A DNA stretch of 64,000 nt, taken from contig JADGOE010000009.1 in assembly GCA_017883135.1 (NCBI GenBank), positions 1 through 64,000 of the forward strand. Reading direction: 5' to 3'. Shown piece by piece: positions 30,398 through 40,750 of this stretch (its first letter is position 1; every line of letters begins with the position of its first letter). Source of the DNA: Acidimicrobiales bacterium. Its GTDB lineage: Bacteria > Actinomycetota > Acidimicrobiia > Acidimicrobiales > RAAP-2. The notes under the pieces are model-generated. The model was not told the origin of the DNA. It did not search any database and saw nothing but the letters and a program-made list of their open reading frames with translations. Made by a program: the position numbers and the translations under genes.

Positions 30398-30459
30398 CAT
30401 ACCGGGTAGGGTATGTGCAACCAACGGATCACCTACACAGATATACCCGCCCCCGTATA
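30398..30459. promoter_or_regulatory. Two CsoR-type operator-like palindromes
   Basis: CATACCGGGTAGGGTATG (30398-30415) and TATACCCGCCCCCGTATA (30442-30459). Confidence 0.55.
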
Positions 30460-30575
30460 GTGGTCACACGACCGGGCGTCGCAGAAAGGACCGGAGACGG
30501 GACCACACGCGTCATGATCGAGCGCACGGTGGGTGCCACCGGGACACGTTGGAGCACACGAGAGAGGATTGAGGG

Positions 30576-30845
30576 ATGGAACTTCCCGATGATGTCGTAG
30601 ACGACGTTCGCAAGCGATTGCGGCGTGTGGCAGGTCAGGTCCAAGGCGTTGAGCGCATGCTCGAGGAGGGCCGGGAGTGCAGAGACGTCGTAGCACAGCT
30701 GTCGGCGGCAACCAAGGCTCTGGAGCAGGCCGGCTTCAAGCTGATCTCGTCCGGCTTGGTCTACTGCCTCCAGAATCCGGAGGCGGCAGCCGCCGACGGG
30801 TATGCCATCGAAGAGGTCCAACGTATGTTCATGAAGCTGGCATAA
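30576..30845 (+). CDS. CsoR/FrmR/CstR (DUF156) family regulator; CstR-like Cys-Cys signature
   Basis: 'VRKRLRRVAGQVQGVERMLEEGRECRDVVAQLSAATKALEQAGFKLISSGLVYCL'; the CsoR His ligand position is Gly. Confidence 0.88.
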   Translation: MELPDDVVDDVRKRLRRVAGQVQGVERMLEEGRECRDVVAQLSAATKALEQAGFKLISSGLVYCLQNPEAAAADGYAIEEVQRMFMKLA

Positions 30846-30990
30846 GGACCTCGACGGCACACTCCCGGAAGCGCTTCTGGAACCTCGGGCTTTCAGGTGT
30901 CAAAGTGGAGGCGCATGCATGCCCTTGTCGCTGGGTCGAGGCCACGCGCTGCCACGGAACCTCTGCGATGGGAGCTCCGGCCATCCGCGA

Positions 30991-31899
30991 CTAGTCGACC
31001 TCATCTGTCGACGCGGCGAGCGCCGGCGCACCCTTCTGCCACGGGCGCGCATAGAACAGCCAGACCGTGCCTGCTGCCAGCAGGATCGTGCAGAGGATCC
31101 ACCCCAGGGCAGTCGTCCCGACGCCCACGTACTTCAGCCCTGAGGCAAAGATCACAAAAGTGATGACCGGCCGAACATAGCGATCGGGGGCTCGGGAGGA
31201 GATGAACGAACCGACGAAGACCGCGGGAACGCTGCCGATGATGAGCGATGCGGTCACCGACACCTCGATGTGACCGAAGGCAAGTGCACCGAGAGCTGCG
31301 GCAATGGTGAGGGGCACTGCCTGGGTGAGGTCCGTACCCACAAGTTGGTTGGCCCCGAGCAACGGGTAGGCAAACAGAAGGAGCACGATCATGAGCGATC
31401 CCGACCCCACGGAAGTCAGGCCCACGATGAGCCCGCCGGTCATGCCGATTACCACCGTCAATGCCGGGCGCACGGCGATGGTGTGGACCACACCCTGGCG
31501 GGCGTGTCCGTTGCGGCGATCAAGGTAGTAGCGGAGCACCATGGCAGCTGCACCGACCAGCAGGGCAGCACCCAAAGCCATCTCGATGTCGCTCTGGGCC
31601 GACTTCGAGTGGGCCATGAGATGGAGCAGGTACGAACCAAGGAACGCCATGGGAACCGAACCGAGCACCATCCATCCGACCAGGCGGAGGTTCACGGTTC
31701 CCTTGCGCAAGTGCACGAAGGCCCCGACGGGGCGCATCAGCACGGATGCCACGAGGTCGCTCGAGATGGCGGTGGAGGGTTTGACCCCGAAGATCAGGAT
31801 CAGCATCGGCGTCATCAACGCCCCGCCTCCTGCACCGGTCATGCCGACCAGAAAGCCCACGACTGCGCTTCCGATCACCATGTACGGATCAATGCTCAT
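30991..31899 (-). CDS. TauE/SafE family permease (putative sulfite/organosulfur exporter)
   Basis: 'VGFLVGMTGAGGGALMTPMLILIFGVKPSTAISSDLVASVLMRPVGAFVHLRKGTV'. Confidence 0.9.
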   Translation of the reverse strand: MSIDPYMVIGSAVVGFLVGMTGAGGGALMTPMLILIFGVKPSTAISSDLVASVLMRPVGAFVHLRKGTVNLRLVGWMVLGSVPMAFLGSYLLHLMAHSKSAQSDIEMALGAALLVGAAAMVLRYYLDRRNGHARQGVVHTIAVRPALTVVIGMTGGLIVGLTSVGSGSLMIVLLLFAYPLLGANQLVGTDLTQAVPLTIAAALGALAFGHIEVSVTASLIIGSVPAVFVGSFISSRAPDRYVRPVITFVIFASGLKYVGVGTTALGWILCTILLAAGTVWLFYARPWQKGAPALAASTDEVD

Positions 31900-32135
31900 T
31901 CGTGCCCCCCTTGATGGCTTGCACCATCGGCCGAATATGGGATCGCCCAATCTACCTCCCACATCACCGGCTGACACGGGCTCGGAGCGCCGCCATTTTC
32001 ACCGAAGTGGTTCCGCCCACCTTCGGACGGATCCCAGATGCGGGTGGAACGGCCGGTGCCGGTGCCACCATTTGGCCGATGAAGTACATTGTCGCCCGCG
32101 GTGCCGGTGCCGGTGCCGGTGCCAGGGGGTATGAG

Positions 32136-33443
32136 ATGAGGTTCGCTGGGACGTCGACCCGGAAGCGCCGAACTGCTCGATGGGCCCCGGTGTTGGCGGC
32201 GCTTGCCGTGGCTGTGGCCGGCTGCAGCGCCCCGACATCGGCGCTGAACAGCCATCCGGCGGCCGGCGTGTCAGCCGGGGCCACGACCATACCGGCGTTC
32301 TACATCCCGCCGCGACCCCTCCCGGCGGCACCCGCCGGGGCCCTGATCCGCGCCGAGAAGGTGGCCGGCGTGTCTGGTGTACCGGTCGGAACCACCGTGT
32401 GGAGGATTCTCTATCACTCCCGCTCGACGTACGGAACCGACCTCGCTGAATCGGGCTACGTCATGGCTCCGGGCGGTCCAGCCCCGGCCGCCGGTTTCCC
32501 GATTATCGCCTGGGCCCATGGCACAACGGGTTTCGCCGCACCTTGTGCCCCCTCGCTCTTCACCGACGCCGGCGGGGGGCCGGGGCCGTATCTCCTCCCC
32601 GGGCTGGCCCACTACCTGCAGGCCGGATTCGCAATCGCCGCCGCCGACTACCAAGGTCAGGGCGTCGCCGACGGTGTCCATCCCTATCTGGTTGGTTCGA
32701 GCGAAGGGCGTGCCGTCCTCGACGCCACTCGCGCCACCCGGCGGCTGCCCGGCCTGAAGACCAACAGCACCGTCATCATCTACGGTCACTCCCAAGGTGG
32801 CCACGCTGCCCTGTTCGCCGGTGAGATGGCGGCCGACTACGCACCGGACCTCCACGTGGTGGGCGTTGTGGCCGCAGCGCCGGCCACCGGTCTGAGCACG
32901 CTGATCTCGATCGTCGGCTCAGCTTCGGGCCAGGTGTTTCTCCCCTTCAGCATCCCGGTCGCGTATTCGTGGACCCGCACCTACAGTGACCTGCCGGCGA
33001 CCGATGTCTTCACCCCGGTGGGCGTGCGGTTCGCATCCTCCAAGGTGACCGCAGGGTGCGGGTCAGCGCTGTCCGCGGCCATCACCTCCGCGCACCTCAC
33101 ACCTGAGGCCGTGTTCCAGTCGAGTGCCGCCACCAACCCGGTGGTGCTGGCGCACGCGAAGTTGAACGACCCGGGCCAGGTACGCACGGAACCACCCATG
33201 CTCGTGCTGCAGGGAACCGCCGACGCCACGGTGCCGCCCGTACTCACCGATGGATTCATCACCGCCAATGCCTGTCCGGTCGGCGACACCGTCGAGTACC
33301 TACATGTCGCTGGTGCCACTCATGGCACGGTCGTATTCGTCGCCGCTCCGACCATCGTGCGGTGGATGACCGGACGACTGACCGGCGAACCCGCACCGAC
33401 CACCTGCCAGCAACCAGGTGACGTCGGCATCCTGTCGCCGTAG
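32136..33443 (+). CDS. Secretory lipase-family alpha/beta hydrolase, predicted lipoprotein
   Basis: Lipobox 'LAVAVAGCSAP'; nucleophile elbow 'IIYGHSQGGHAALFAGE'. Confidence 0.85.
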   Translation: MRFAGTSTRKRRTARWAPVLAALAVAVAGCSAPTSALNSHPAAGVSAGATTIPAFYIPPRPLPAAPAGALIRAEKVAGVSGVPVGTTVWRILYHSRSTYGTDLAESGYVMAPGGPAPAAGFPIIAWAHGTTGFAAPCAPSLFTDAGGGPGPYLLPGLAHYLQAGFAIAAADYQGQGVADGVHPYLVGSSEGRAVLDATRATRRLPGLKTNSTVIIYGHSQGGHAALFAGEMAADYAPDLHVVGVVAAAPATGLSTLISIVGSASGQVFLPFSIPVAYSWTRTYSDLPATDVFTPVGVRFASSKVTAGCGSALSAAITSAHLTPEAVFQSSAATNPVVLAHAKLNDPGQVRTEPPMLVLQGTADATVPPVLTDGFITANACPVGDTVEYLHVAGATHGTVVFVAAPTIVRWMTGRLTGEPAPTTCQQPGDVGILSP

Positions 33444-33678
33444 TCACCGGTTCCTGAAGGCCAAGCTTCGGCTGTCGAATTGCACCGAAGCCTGCCTCGA
33501 GGCCACCAGCCGGCAACTCGCCACCTACAATTCGGTCGAGCAGTTCGGTCGAGATCCGCGATCCGCGAGCCCCGAACCTGCCGACCTGCCCAGCACCCGG
33601 TGATCACCGGGTGGGACCTACACCCGGCCGAGCCATCAAGGGCCGCGGTCGGGCGAAGGACGTCGAAGTCGCGTGAGG

Positions 33679-34671
33679 CTACGAGAGCACGAAGTCGTCG
33701 GTGTAGGTGATCACCCCTGTTGGGCCCCGGCCCTTGACGGTGATCGGGTGCACTCCGGGCAATCCGGGCAATGCCGGTATGTTCGCCACGCACTGGACCG
33801 CCCCACTCTGGTCTGCCGTACCGCTGCAAAGCACGACATTTTGGTGGCCGCGTACCCCGCTGTGGTACTTGGCCGTCACCTTCGCCTTCGGGCGGAAGCC
33901 GAAACCGCGGACGATGATCGGCGTACCGGAGGGCCCGATGCTCGGGGTGACCGAGCTACCTGGTTCGAAATCGGTCGTTGTGGTGGCGGCGGTGGTGCCG
34001 ACCGTCAGATCGTCGACATAGGCCGTCGCCCCACCGGTGATCGGACCTCCCAGCCGCAGGATGAACGCCCCCTGCCCGATGGGATCATTTCGGATGGCGG
34101 CGTGCGGAAAGTAGGAAAGTACCTGGCTCCAGGTGCACGGTGTCGCCTGCGAGCAGGTTGCACTGCCCGGTGCCTGACTGCCGAACCAGTAACCGTCGGC
34201 GAGCGCATTCAGGTGCCTCCAGGCACTTGCCGGGGGCGGCGAACTCGGCACGAATGTGAGACGACCCTGGTATGCAGTGCTGCCCAGGGTGGTGTCGTAC
34301 GTGACGTCGAACTGCAGCACGAGCTGGTTGGTGGTGCCCCCGACGACATAGCCCCAATAGTCCATGGCGGTGATCTGACTCAGAGAGGTCCCCTTGAATT
34401 GGTTCGTGCCCAGCGACGCTCGTCCGGTCGAATCGATCTGCAACTCGGCACTACCGGTCCCGGCAGGCGGCGTGGCGGGGCCCGGGACGAGCGTGACGTT
34501 CCCCACTGAGCCGCCGGGGCCCTCGTTCACCCCGAACCAGTTGCTCACCTGCAGCTGATTCACAACCTGCGTCGTGGCCCCTGCCACCGGGGAACCAGCG
34601 ACAACAACGGCCATCGAGAGGACCATCCCTCCCGCGGTTGCCACCACGACGTGCTTCCAAGATCTCCGCAT
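33679..34671 (-). CDS. Hypothetical secreted protein with IPT/TIG-like C-terminal region
   Basis: Signal peptide; 'SVTPSIGPSGTPIIVRGFGFRPKAKVTAKY'. Confidence 0.55.
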   Translation of the reverse strand: MRRSWKHVVVATAGGMVLSMAVVVAGSPVAGATTQVVNQLQVSNWFGVNEGPGGSVGNVTLVPGPATPPAGTGSAELQIDSTGRASLGTNQFKGTSLSQITAMDYWGYVVGGTTNQLVLQFDVTYDTTLGSTAYQGRLTFVPSSPPPASAWRHLNALADGYWFGSQAPGSATCSQATPCTWSQVLSYFPHAAIRNDPIGQGAFILRLGGPITGGATAYVDDLTVGTTAATTTTDFEPGSSVTPSIGPSGTPIIVRGFGFRPKAKVTAKYHSGVRGHQNVVLCSGTADQSGAVQCVANIPALPGLPGVHPITVKGRGPTGVITYTDDFVLS

Positions 34672-35108
34672 GATCCACTCTCCCCCGATGCCCCGCACGG
34701 GGCGTCCGCTCGGCGACTGTACAAGGCCTGGCGTCCCCCGGCCAGCGCTTCGCGGTTCAGAGCCGTGGACACTCGCGGTCCAGGCAGGAGAGAGCAAGTG
34801 AACGCACACGTGGAGCGACGAAGCAGCCGTGCACGGTGGTCGGCGGCACCCACCGGGTTCACCGACTCAGCCCGCGGAAGCAGCGAGAAGTGGTTCCAGC
34901 GGAACTCCGAACCACTCTGCGAACTCGTTGGCTCCCATCGTCACAGATGAGACCCGCGCGAACCCCCGTTCCACGTTCTTTGCGATGGCGATGCCGGCCA
35001 GGTTCGGTTCGCTTCCGAAACAATCTCCCGATCGGCGACGGGCCCTTTCCGGACCTTCATCATTCCGTCAGGTCGGTGGCTGTCAAATGGGGAAACCGGC
35101 GCAAAATG

Positions 35109-36526
35109 GGGTCTGGTGACGCTGTCGTGGGTGCCTGACCTCACCTGACCCTGACCATCCGCGGCGACACGCCGCCTCGTTCCTACGGTTTCTGGCTGTC
35201 GAGGCTGGAAATCGGAGAAGGAGGACGGCGTGCGCAACAAGAGCGTACTGAGGAAGCTGCTGGGTCTGTGTGTTGCCACAGTTGTGGTCGTGGGGCGGGA
35301 GCTGCACGAGGCTGGTGACAGAGGACGCTCGAAGCTGGTGGTCTGGGTGCGGCGCAAGAGCCGTGTCCGGGACCGGTGCGGACGGTGCGGACGGTGCGGG
35401 GTGGTGGCACCGTGGTTCGACAACGGCGGCGGGACACGTCGATGGCGCCATATCGACATGGGGATGGCCCCTGTGATCTCGTTGCCGAGGCTCCTCGTGT
35501 GAGCTGTTCCACCCACGGGGTGACCGTGGCCGAGGTGTCCTTCGCCCGTCACGACAGCGCCTTCACCCGGGCCTTCGAGGACCTGGTGGTCTTCGACGCC
35601 ATCGTGTCGAACAAGCTGGCGGCAGCTCGACGACACGGGATCTCCTGGCGGGCCGTCGACCACATGTGCATCCGCGTGGCCACCGAAGCGTTGGGATGGA
35701 TCGACCTGCTCGACGGGCTGGTCGCCCTCGCCATCGATGAGGTCAAGTACAAGAAGGGGCACAAGTACCTGACGGTCGTCTGTGACCACCTGACCGGCAG
35801 GGTGATCTGGGCGGCCAAGGGTAGGAACAAGGAGACCGTGCGGGCCTTCTTCGACGCCCTGGGCGAAGAACGGGCAGCTCAGCTCCAGTTCGTGACCTGC
35901 GACGGGGCCGAATGGATCCGCACCGTGATCGCCGAGCGGGCACCGGAGGCCATCGTCTGCCTGGACACGTTCCACCTGATTGGCTGGGCCACCGCCGCCT
36001 TCGACGAGGTGCGCAGAGAGGAGTGGAACAAGCTCCGGCGCAACGGAGGGGCTGAGGCGGCCAAGGAGTTCAAGGGACTGCGGTGGATGTTGCTTCGCAA
36101 CTGGGAGAACCTCTCCTCCAAACAGAAGGGCACCATCCGAGATCTCGAACGGGCCAACAAGCGAGCGTCCCGGGCCTGGCAGTTGAAAGAGGAATTGCGC
36201 GACATCATGTCGATGCCGCTCTTGTCTGCGTGCCGGGCGCTCGATGAATGGTTGGCCTACGCGTCACGTTCGCGACTCGCTCCCTTCGTGAAGCTGGCGC
36301 GAACAATCCGCCACTACCGGGAATCCATCGAAGCAACACTCGAATGGAAGTTGACTAACGGGATCGCCGAGTCCAACAACGCCGCCATCGGCAGGATCCG
36401 CTCTGCGGCTCGGGGCTTCCACGACCCCGAGAGCTTCATCACCATGATCATGCTCAACAGAGCCGGCATCGCGCCTCAGCTGCCGTGGGCAGTGGCTTCA
36501 TGACCCACGACAGGAGCAGAAGACCC
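35109..36526 (+). mobile_element. ISL3-family-like insertion sequence
   Basis: 24-bp imperfect terminal IRs (35109-35132; 36503-36526); flanks GCAAAATG/GCAAATTG; encodes ISL3-like transposase. Confidence 0.8.
35230..36503 (+). pseudogene. ISL3-family transposase, frameshifted
   Basis: N-terminal zinc-finger part in ORF 35230..35502, DDE part in ORF 35376..36503 ('IDEVKYKKGHKYLTVVCDHLTGRVIW', 'DTFHLIGWATAAFDEVRR'); frame change near 35470-35480. Confidence 0.8.
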
Positions 36527-36569
36527 GCAAATTGGCTCTGGTCGAACCGGCAACGAAGGAGATGGCTGC

Positions 36570-38113
36570 ATGCGCACAAAGACGATGCGAGTCGGGGCGC
36601 TGGCTCTGGGGATCGCCACCCTGGTGATGGTGCTGCCCGGCGCATCGGCGACGGCTGCGGCTGCGGCTGCGGCTGCGGCTGCGGCTGCGGCTGCGGCTGC
36701 GGCCGGCTTGAACCCCAACCAGATCGTGAACACCACCGGCACCGCACAGTCCGTCGCCCAGACCCTCGTCGGCTCGGGGGTGGCAATCTCCAACGTGCAG
36801 TACACAGGGGCCACCGCTGCCAAGGGGACCTTCTCCTTCAACGATCCAACCGTCCTCGGCATGTCGAGCGGCATCGTGCTGTCGACCGGCGACGCCAATA
36901 CGGTCGTCGGGCCGAACACGTCCGACTCCTACTCCACCGACTGGGGCCTCCCGGAAGATGCACAGCTCACGGCATTGTCCGGATACCAGACCTACGATGC
37001 CGCGGTTCTTTCGTTCGACTTCGTGCCAACATCGAACCAGGTGGCCTTCCAGTACGTGTTCGGCTCGGACGAGTACCCCGAGTTCGTCAACACTCAGTAC
37101 AACGACGTGTTCGGGTTCTGGGTCACCGACAACGCCGGCAACACCACCAATTGCGCCCAGGTCCGGCAGGGGGCCGGTGGCCCAGCCTCGCCATCCGTTC
37201 CTGTCACCGTCAACAACATCAACCAGTCCAATCCCACCCAGTCGCCTGCGCCCCCGGCGATGCGCCCCGACATCTTTCGGCCCAACTACTTCAACGCGAC
37301 GGGACCGAGCGCTACTGACCTGGAACTGGAAGGGATCACAAAGGTGCTCACCTGTCAGGCCGCGGTGACCCCAGGAGTGGTGAACCACCTCCGCCTGGGC
37401 ATCGCGGACTCGTCGGACGGGATCTACGACTCGGCCGTGTTCCTGAAGGCCACCTCGCTGGTCTCCAACAACAACCCGACCGCCGGCATCGGACTCGACC
37501 CTTCGGCCGGAGCTGCTCCTCTCGCGGTGTCCGCCTCGGTTGAGGGCCACGACCCGAATGGTGCCCCGCTCTCGTACTCCATCAACTGGGGTGACGCTCC
37601 ACCTCGGGCCCCTCGGCGCTTCCGCTGGACACCACAGTGGAGGACCACGCCTACCAATACGCGGGCAACTACGCCGCCACCCTCACGGTCTCCAACGGCA
37701 CCTACTCGGGCACCTCCTGCGACGAGGCCATGGTGAGCGGGGCACCGAACCCGGGTGTGCCCGTGAACCAGAGCTGCGACGTCGCCGGGACGGGGGTCGG
37801 GTCCAACCTCCTGGTCACTACCGTCTCGCTTCCCAACGGCACCGTCTACTCCAAGACCACCAAGGCCATCTATGGGGCCACTCTTTCGGCCGTGGGGAGC
37901 AATCCACCCTTCAAATGGTCACTTGCAAGCGGGTCGAGTCCGTTGCCCCCAGGTCTCAAACTGAATGCCAAGGGAGTGCTTTCGGGCAAGGCCACGACGG
38001 CAGGCACCTATCCCTTCGTCGTCAAGGTGGTGGACACCAAGACCAAGAAGACAAAGACCAAGCCATCGACCCAGAACACAGCGACTGCGGCGTTGTCGAT
38101 CACGATCTCGTAG
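36570..38113 (+). CDS. Choice-of-anchor L domain surface protein with PKD/Ig-like C-terminus, frameshifted near 37597
   Basis: '[35 protein letters not shown]...SGIVLSTGDAN'; continues in ORF 37637..38113 ('EDHAYQYAGNYAATLTVSNGTY'). Confidence 0.7.
36652..36699 (+). repeat. (CGGCTG)8 hexanucleotide microsatellite encoding poly-Ala
   Basis: Direct reading. Confidence 0.9.
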
Positions 38114-38273
38114 AGGCCATCGCCCCTCCGCACGGGTACGGGACAGCCCATCCAATCCGGCAATGATCCGGATCGCCCGGGATCGCGAATTCGATGGAGT
38201 ACGAATGGTCGCATTGGGCAGCGGCAGGGATTCCTCTGGTGCCCCGCTGCGAACAATGCCGGGATCGAGGCGG

Positions 38274-38855
38274 CTATCGCCTATGGCCATTCGGCCCCTC
38301 GCTCGCCAGTAGTCCGGGGAGGTCGTCAATGCTGACAGCGTTCTTTTCGGACCAGTAGTCCCGTATGCCGTCCGGCCCCTTTCGAGTGGACCACTCGTCG
38401 ATGGTGGATCGGTGGCGATCGAAGGGCATGAGGGGTACGCCATAGCCGCAAGAGTCGGAGACTCGCCCTACTTCGATCACGATGATCGAGCGCACTCCAG
38501 TGCCGCCGCTTCCGGGGAAGTTGTCTGCCAACTTGGCAAAGTCCGCCGCGTCGGCGAGCACGGACCGGCCCGTTCCGTGCAGACGCACGATGCGCGGTGG
38601 CCCGCTGAAAGCACAGAACATCACCACAATGCGCCCGTTCTCGCGTAGGTGGGCGATCGTTTCGACCCCGCTCCCGGTCTGATCGAGGTATGCCACTGTG
38701 CGGTCACCCAGAACAGCAAACTCGTGACGGTTGCCTTTGGGCGAACAGTTCACCAAGCCGTCGCGGTCGAGTGGTGCTGTCGAAACGAAGAAGACAGGCT
38801 GATCTGTCAGCCACTCCGCCAACCTGCTATCGATGACCTCGTACGTTCGGCCCAT
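38274..38855 (-). CDS. Pyridoxamine 5'-phosphate oxidase family protein
   Basis: 'QPVFFVSTAPLDRDGLVNCSPKGNRHEFAVLGDRTVAYLDQTGSGVETIAHLRENGRIVVMFCAF'. Confidence 0.85.
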   Translation of the reverse strand: MGRTYEVIDSRLAEWLTDQPVFFVSTAPLDRDGLVNCSPKGNRHEFAVLGDRTVAYLDQTGSGVETIAHLRENGRIVVMFCAFSGPPRIVRLHGTGRSVLADAADFAKLADNFPGSGGTGVRSIIVIEVGRVSDSCGYGVPLMPFDRHRSTIDEWSTRKGPDGIRDYWSEKNAVSIDDLPGLLASEGPNGHRR

Positions 38856-39122
38856 TTCATGAGTATCGCACCGGCACGCGTTGCCATGTCGACGGCCTCG
38901 GCAGGTCCGTTGCTCACGTGAGACTCGTGTCACGCTGCGATCTGGTGCTTCTGCAGCAGCAGGGTGTGTCCGAGTGAGCGGCCTTCTCACCCTGTGCGGT
39001 TCAGATCGCGGAGGACCGTGCCCCCTCGCGAACGTGTCGAGCCAAGACCCCGGTGATGCCCGCTCATGCAGTTGCCCGCACCGACCAGTGAGTTTCGCAG
39101 GCGAAGAATCCTGAGGTGGTCG

Positions 39123-39162
39123 GGGACCCCGCAACCGCACCATGGTGAGGTTGCGGGGTCCC
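39123..39162. terminator. 14-bp perfect-stem hairpin with nested palindrome in loop
   Basis: GGGACCCCGCAACC-gCACCATGGTGa-GGTTGCGGGGTCCC. Confidence 0.6.
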
Positions 39163-39188
39163 AGCATCCACCGCGACAGTCCGGTTCA

Positions 39189-39220
39189 GTTCCTCGACGT
39201 CGACGTCGACGTCGAGGAAC
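39189..39220. terminator. 32-bp perfect palindrome next to the stop of 39224..39682
   Basis: GTTCCTCGACGTCGAC|GTCGACGTCGAGGAAC. Confidence 0.6.
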
Positions 39221-39223
39221 GCG

Positions 39224-39682
39224 TCACGCCGCCGGAGGCCTGACCACCGGCGGGCCGGCGCCGAAGCCCGATACGGTGGTGGTCGCCCCGAAACCCGAGT
39301 TGAGCTCGACGGTCACGTCCGTGCCGTCGGACTTCTTCAGGTGAACCTCGTACGGGGAGGAACCCGACGAATCGGTCTCGGCCCGAATGACCGTGGCGCC
39401 GGGAACGGCGGCAGTTGCGGCCGCTGTGGCCTTCTGGAGGTCCGTGCCAGTCAGCAACGTCTCATTGGGACCGTGGGTCATCGTCGCCGGGTCTCCGGTG
39501 ATGCCGGTGGGCGGTGCGCTCGCGGAACCGCTTGGCGGGGCGGTTGTGCTCGACGACCCTGACGCTGGGCTCGTAGTGGAGCCGGTGGCAGCCGACGCGA
39601 CTCCGGCCGCGCCCAGACTTGCACCGGCAACGACGGCACCGGTGACGAGCGCACGACGGAACCTTCTTGACTTGGGGGACAT
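39224..39682 (-). CDS. Secreted PepSY-like protein
   Basis: Signal peptide; 'DLQKATAAATAAVPGATVIRAETDSSGSSPYEVHLKKSDGTDVTVELNSGF'. Confidence 0.65.
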   Translation of the reverse strand: MSPKSRRFRRALVTGAVVAGASLGAAGVASAATGSTTSPASGSSSTTAPPSGSASAPPTGITGDPATMTHGPNETLLTGTDLQKATAAATAAVPGATVIRAETDSSGSSPYEVHLKKSDGTDVTVELNSGFGATTTVSGFGAGPPVVRPPAA

Positions 39683-39817
39683 TGCGTACTCCTCATTTCA
39701 GTTGCTCCAGGCCTTTCCTGGAGCAACTCCCACCATCTCCGGTCGAAATGAGGACCGCCTGCATCGCAACTGCGAACCGCCTGTGAACCCAGAGAGGATC
39801 GGGTTGCCGTAGGGGAC

Positions 39818-40336
39818 CTATGTTCCGAACGACCAGCGTGTCTGGCTGAACCGTCCACCCTTGCCGAATCCGAACGCCACTTCGGGTACGACTCGATAGA
39901 CGAGGACGCCCCCCGTCCTGATGCTGTCGCCGAGTCCGGCCCACGTCCCCTCCGGCGATTCGAAGCGGGACTCATACTTCTTCTCGTAGGCATCGGCGAT
40001 CGCTCGCAACTCGTGCCCGCTGCTGACTGCTACGGCCTGGCCTTCGAGCACGATGTCGACACCGTCGAGGTTGTTCTGTCCGGTTGTCAGGACACAGGAG
40101 GGATTGGCAGCGAGGTTCTTGGCCTTGCGCTCATCGCCGCCGGTACAAAAGCACAGTCCGCCATCCAGCCAGACCCCCAGGAGTGGGGTTACGTGCGGAC
40201 GCCCATCAGGTCGCACGGTAGAAAGCCAGAAGAGCTGGGCATCATCCAGAAGTCGACGAGCCACCGACCACGGCGTGGGCAGTGCTTCTGGACTACTGAA
40301 CAGGCTCAGTTCCGTATGTGGCTCACCATCGACCAT
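39818..40336 (-). CDS. Pyridoxamine 5'-phosphate oxidase family protein
   Basis: 'LFWLSTVRPDGRPHVTPLLGVWLDGGLCFCTGGDERKAKNLAANPSCVLTTG'. Confidence 0.88.
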   Translation of the reverse strand: MVDGEPHTELSLFSSPEALPTPWSVARRLLDDAQLFWLSTVRPDGRPHVTPLLGVWLDGGLCFCTGGDERKAKNLAANPSCVLTTGQNNLDGVDIVLEGQAVAVSSGHELRAIADAYEKKYESRFESPEGTWAGLGDSIRTGGVLVYRVVPEVAFGFGKGGRFSQTRWSFGT

Positions 40337-40486
40337 TGTTGCCCTCCGTGCTCTGGTACGGCCGGTATCCGCCGGCCGAAGACCCGGCATTGCTCCCCTG
40401 CGCATCCGACACCAGTAGCTGCACTTGCAGCCGTACCTGGGCATCTCGGCTCGCCGGCTGTCCGCAACGAGGCCTCCGCGAAGCTC

Positions 40487-40750
40487 TCAGCGCCTGCTCA
40501 ATACGACGAATAGGAACGATCCAACGATGGGCGCAATCACGAAGAGTCCGAGGATCACCCAAACGACCAACTTGCCGAATCGAAAGCGACCGATCCCCCG
40601 AGCAAACGCCCACTCTTGCTGAGCAGTGCCAGCCGGGCTGAACGCGTCGGCCTCGTATCCCGAAGTCGAAGACGGCCACATCACCGGGGGTTCCGTCGCA
40701 AACGACCCGACCAGAGGCTCTCGGATGCCCGGAGGCCGTTGGTCTGGCAT
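40487..40750 (-). CDS. Small membrane protein
   Basis: C-terminal TM segment 'LVVWVILGLFVIAPIVGSFLFVVL'. Confidence 0.4.
   Translation of the reverse strand: MPDQRPPGIREPLVGSFATEPPVMWPSSTSGYEADAFSPAGTAQQEWAFARGIGRFRFGKLVVWVILGLFVIAPIVGSFLFVVLSRR

Noticed and set aside
39818-40336. Two pyridoxamine-phosphate-oxidase-like genes close together (38274..38855 and 39818..40336) as a duplicated system
   Set aside because: Sequences are clearly different subfamilies; abundant flavin/F420-type proteins in Actinobacteria
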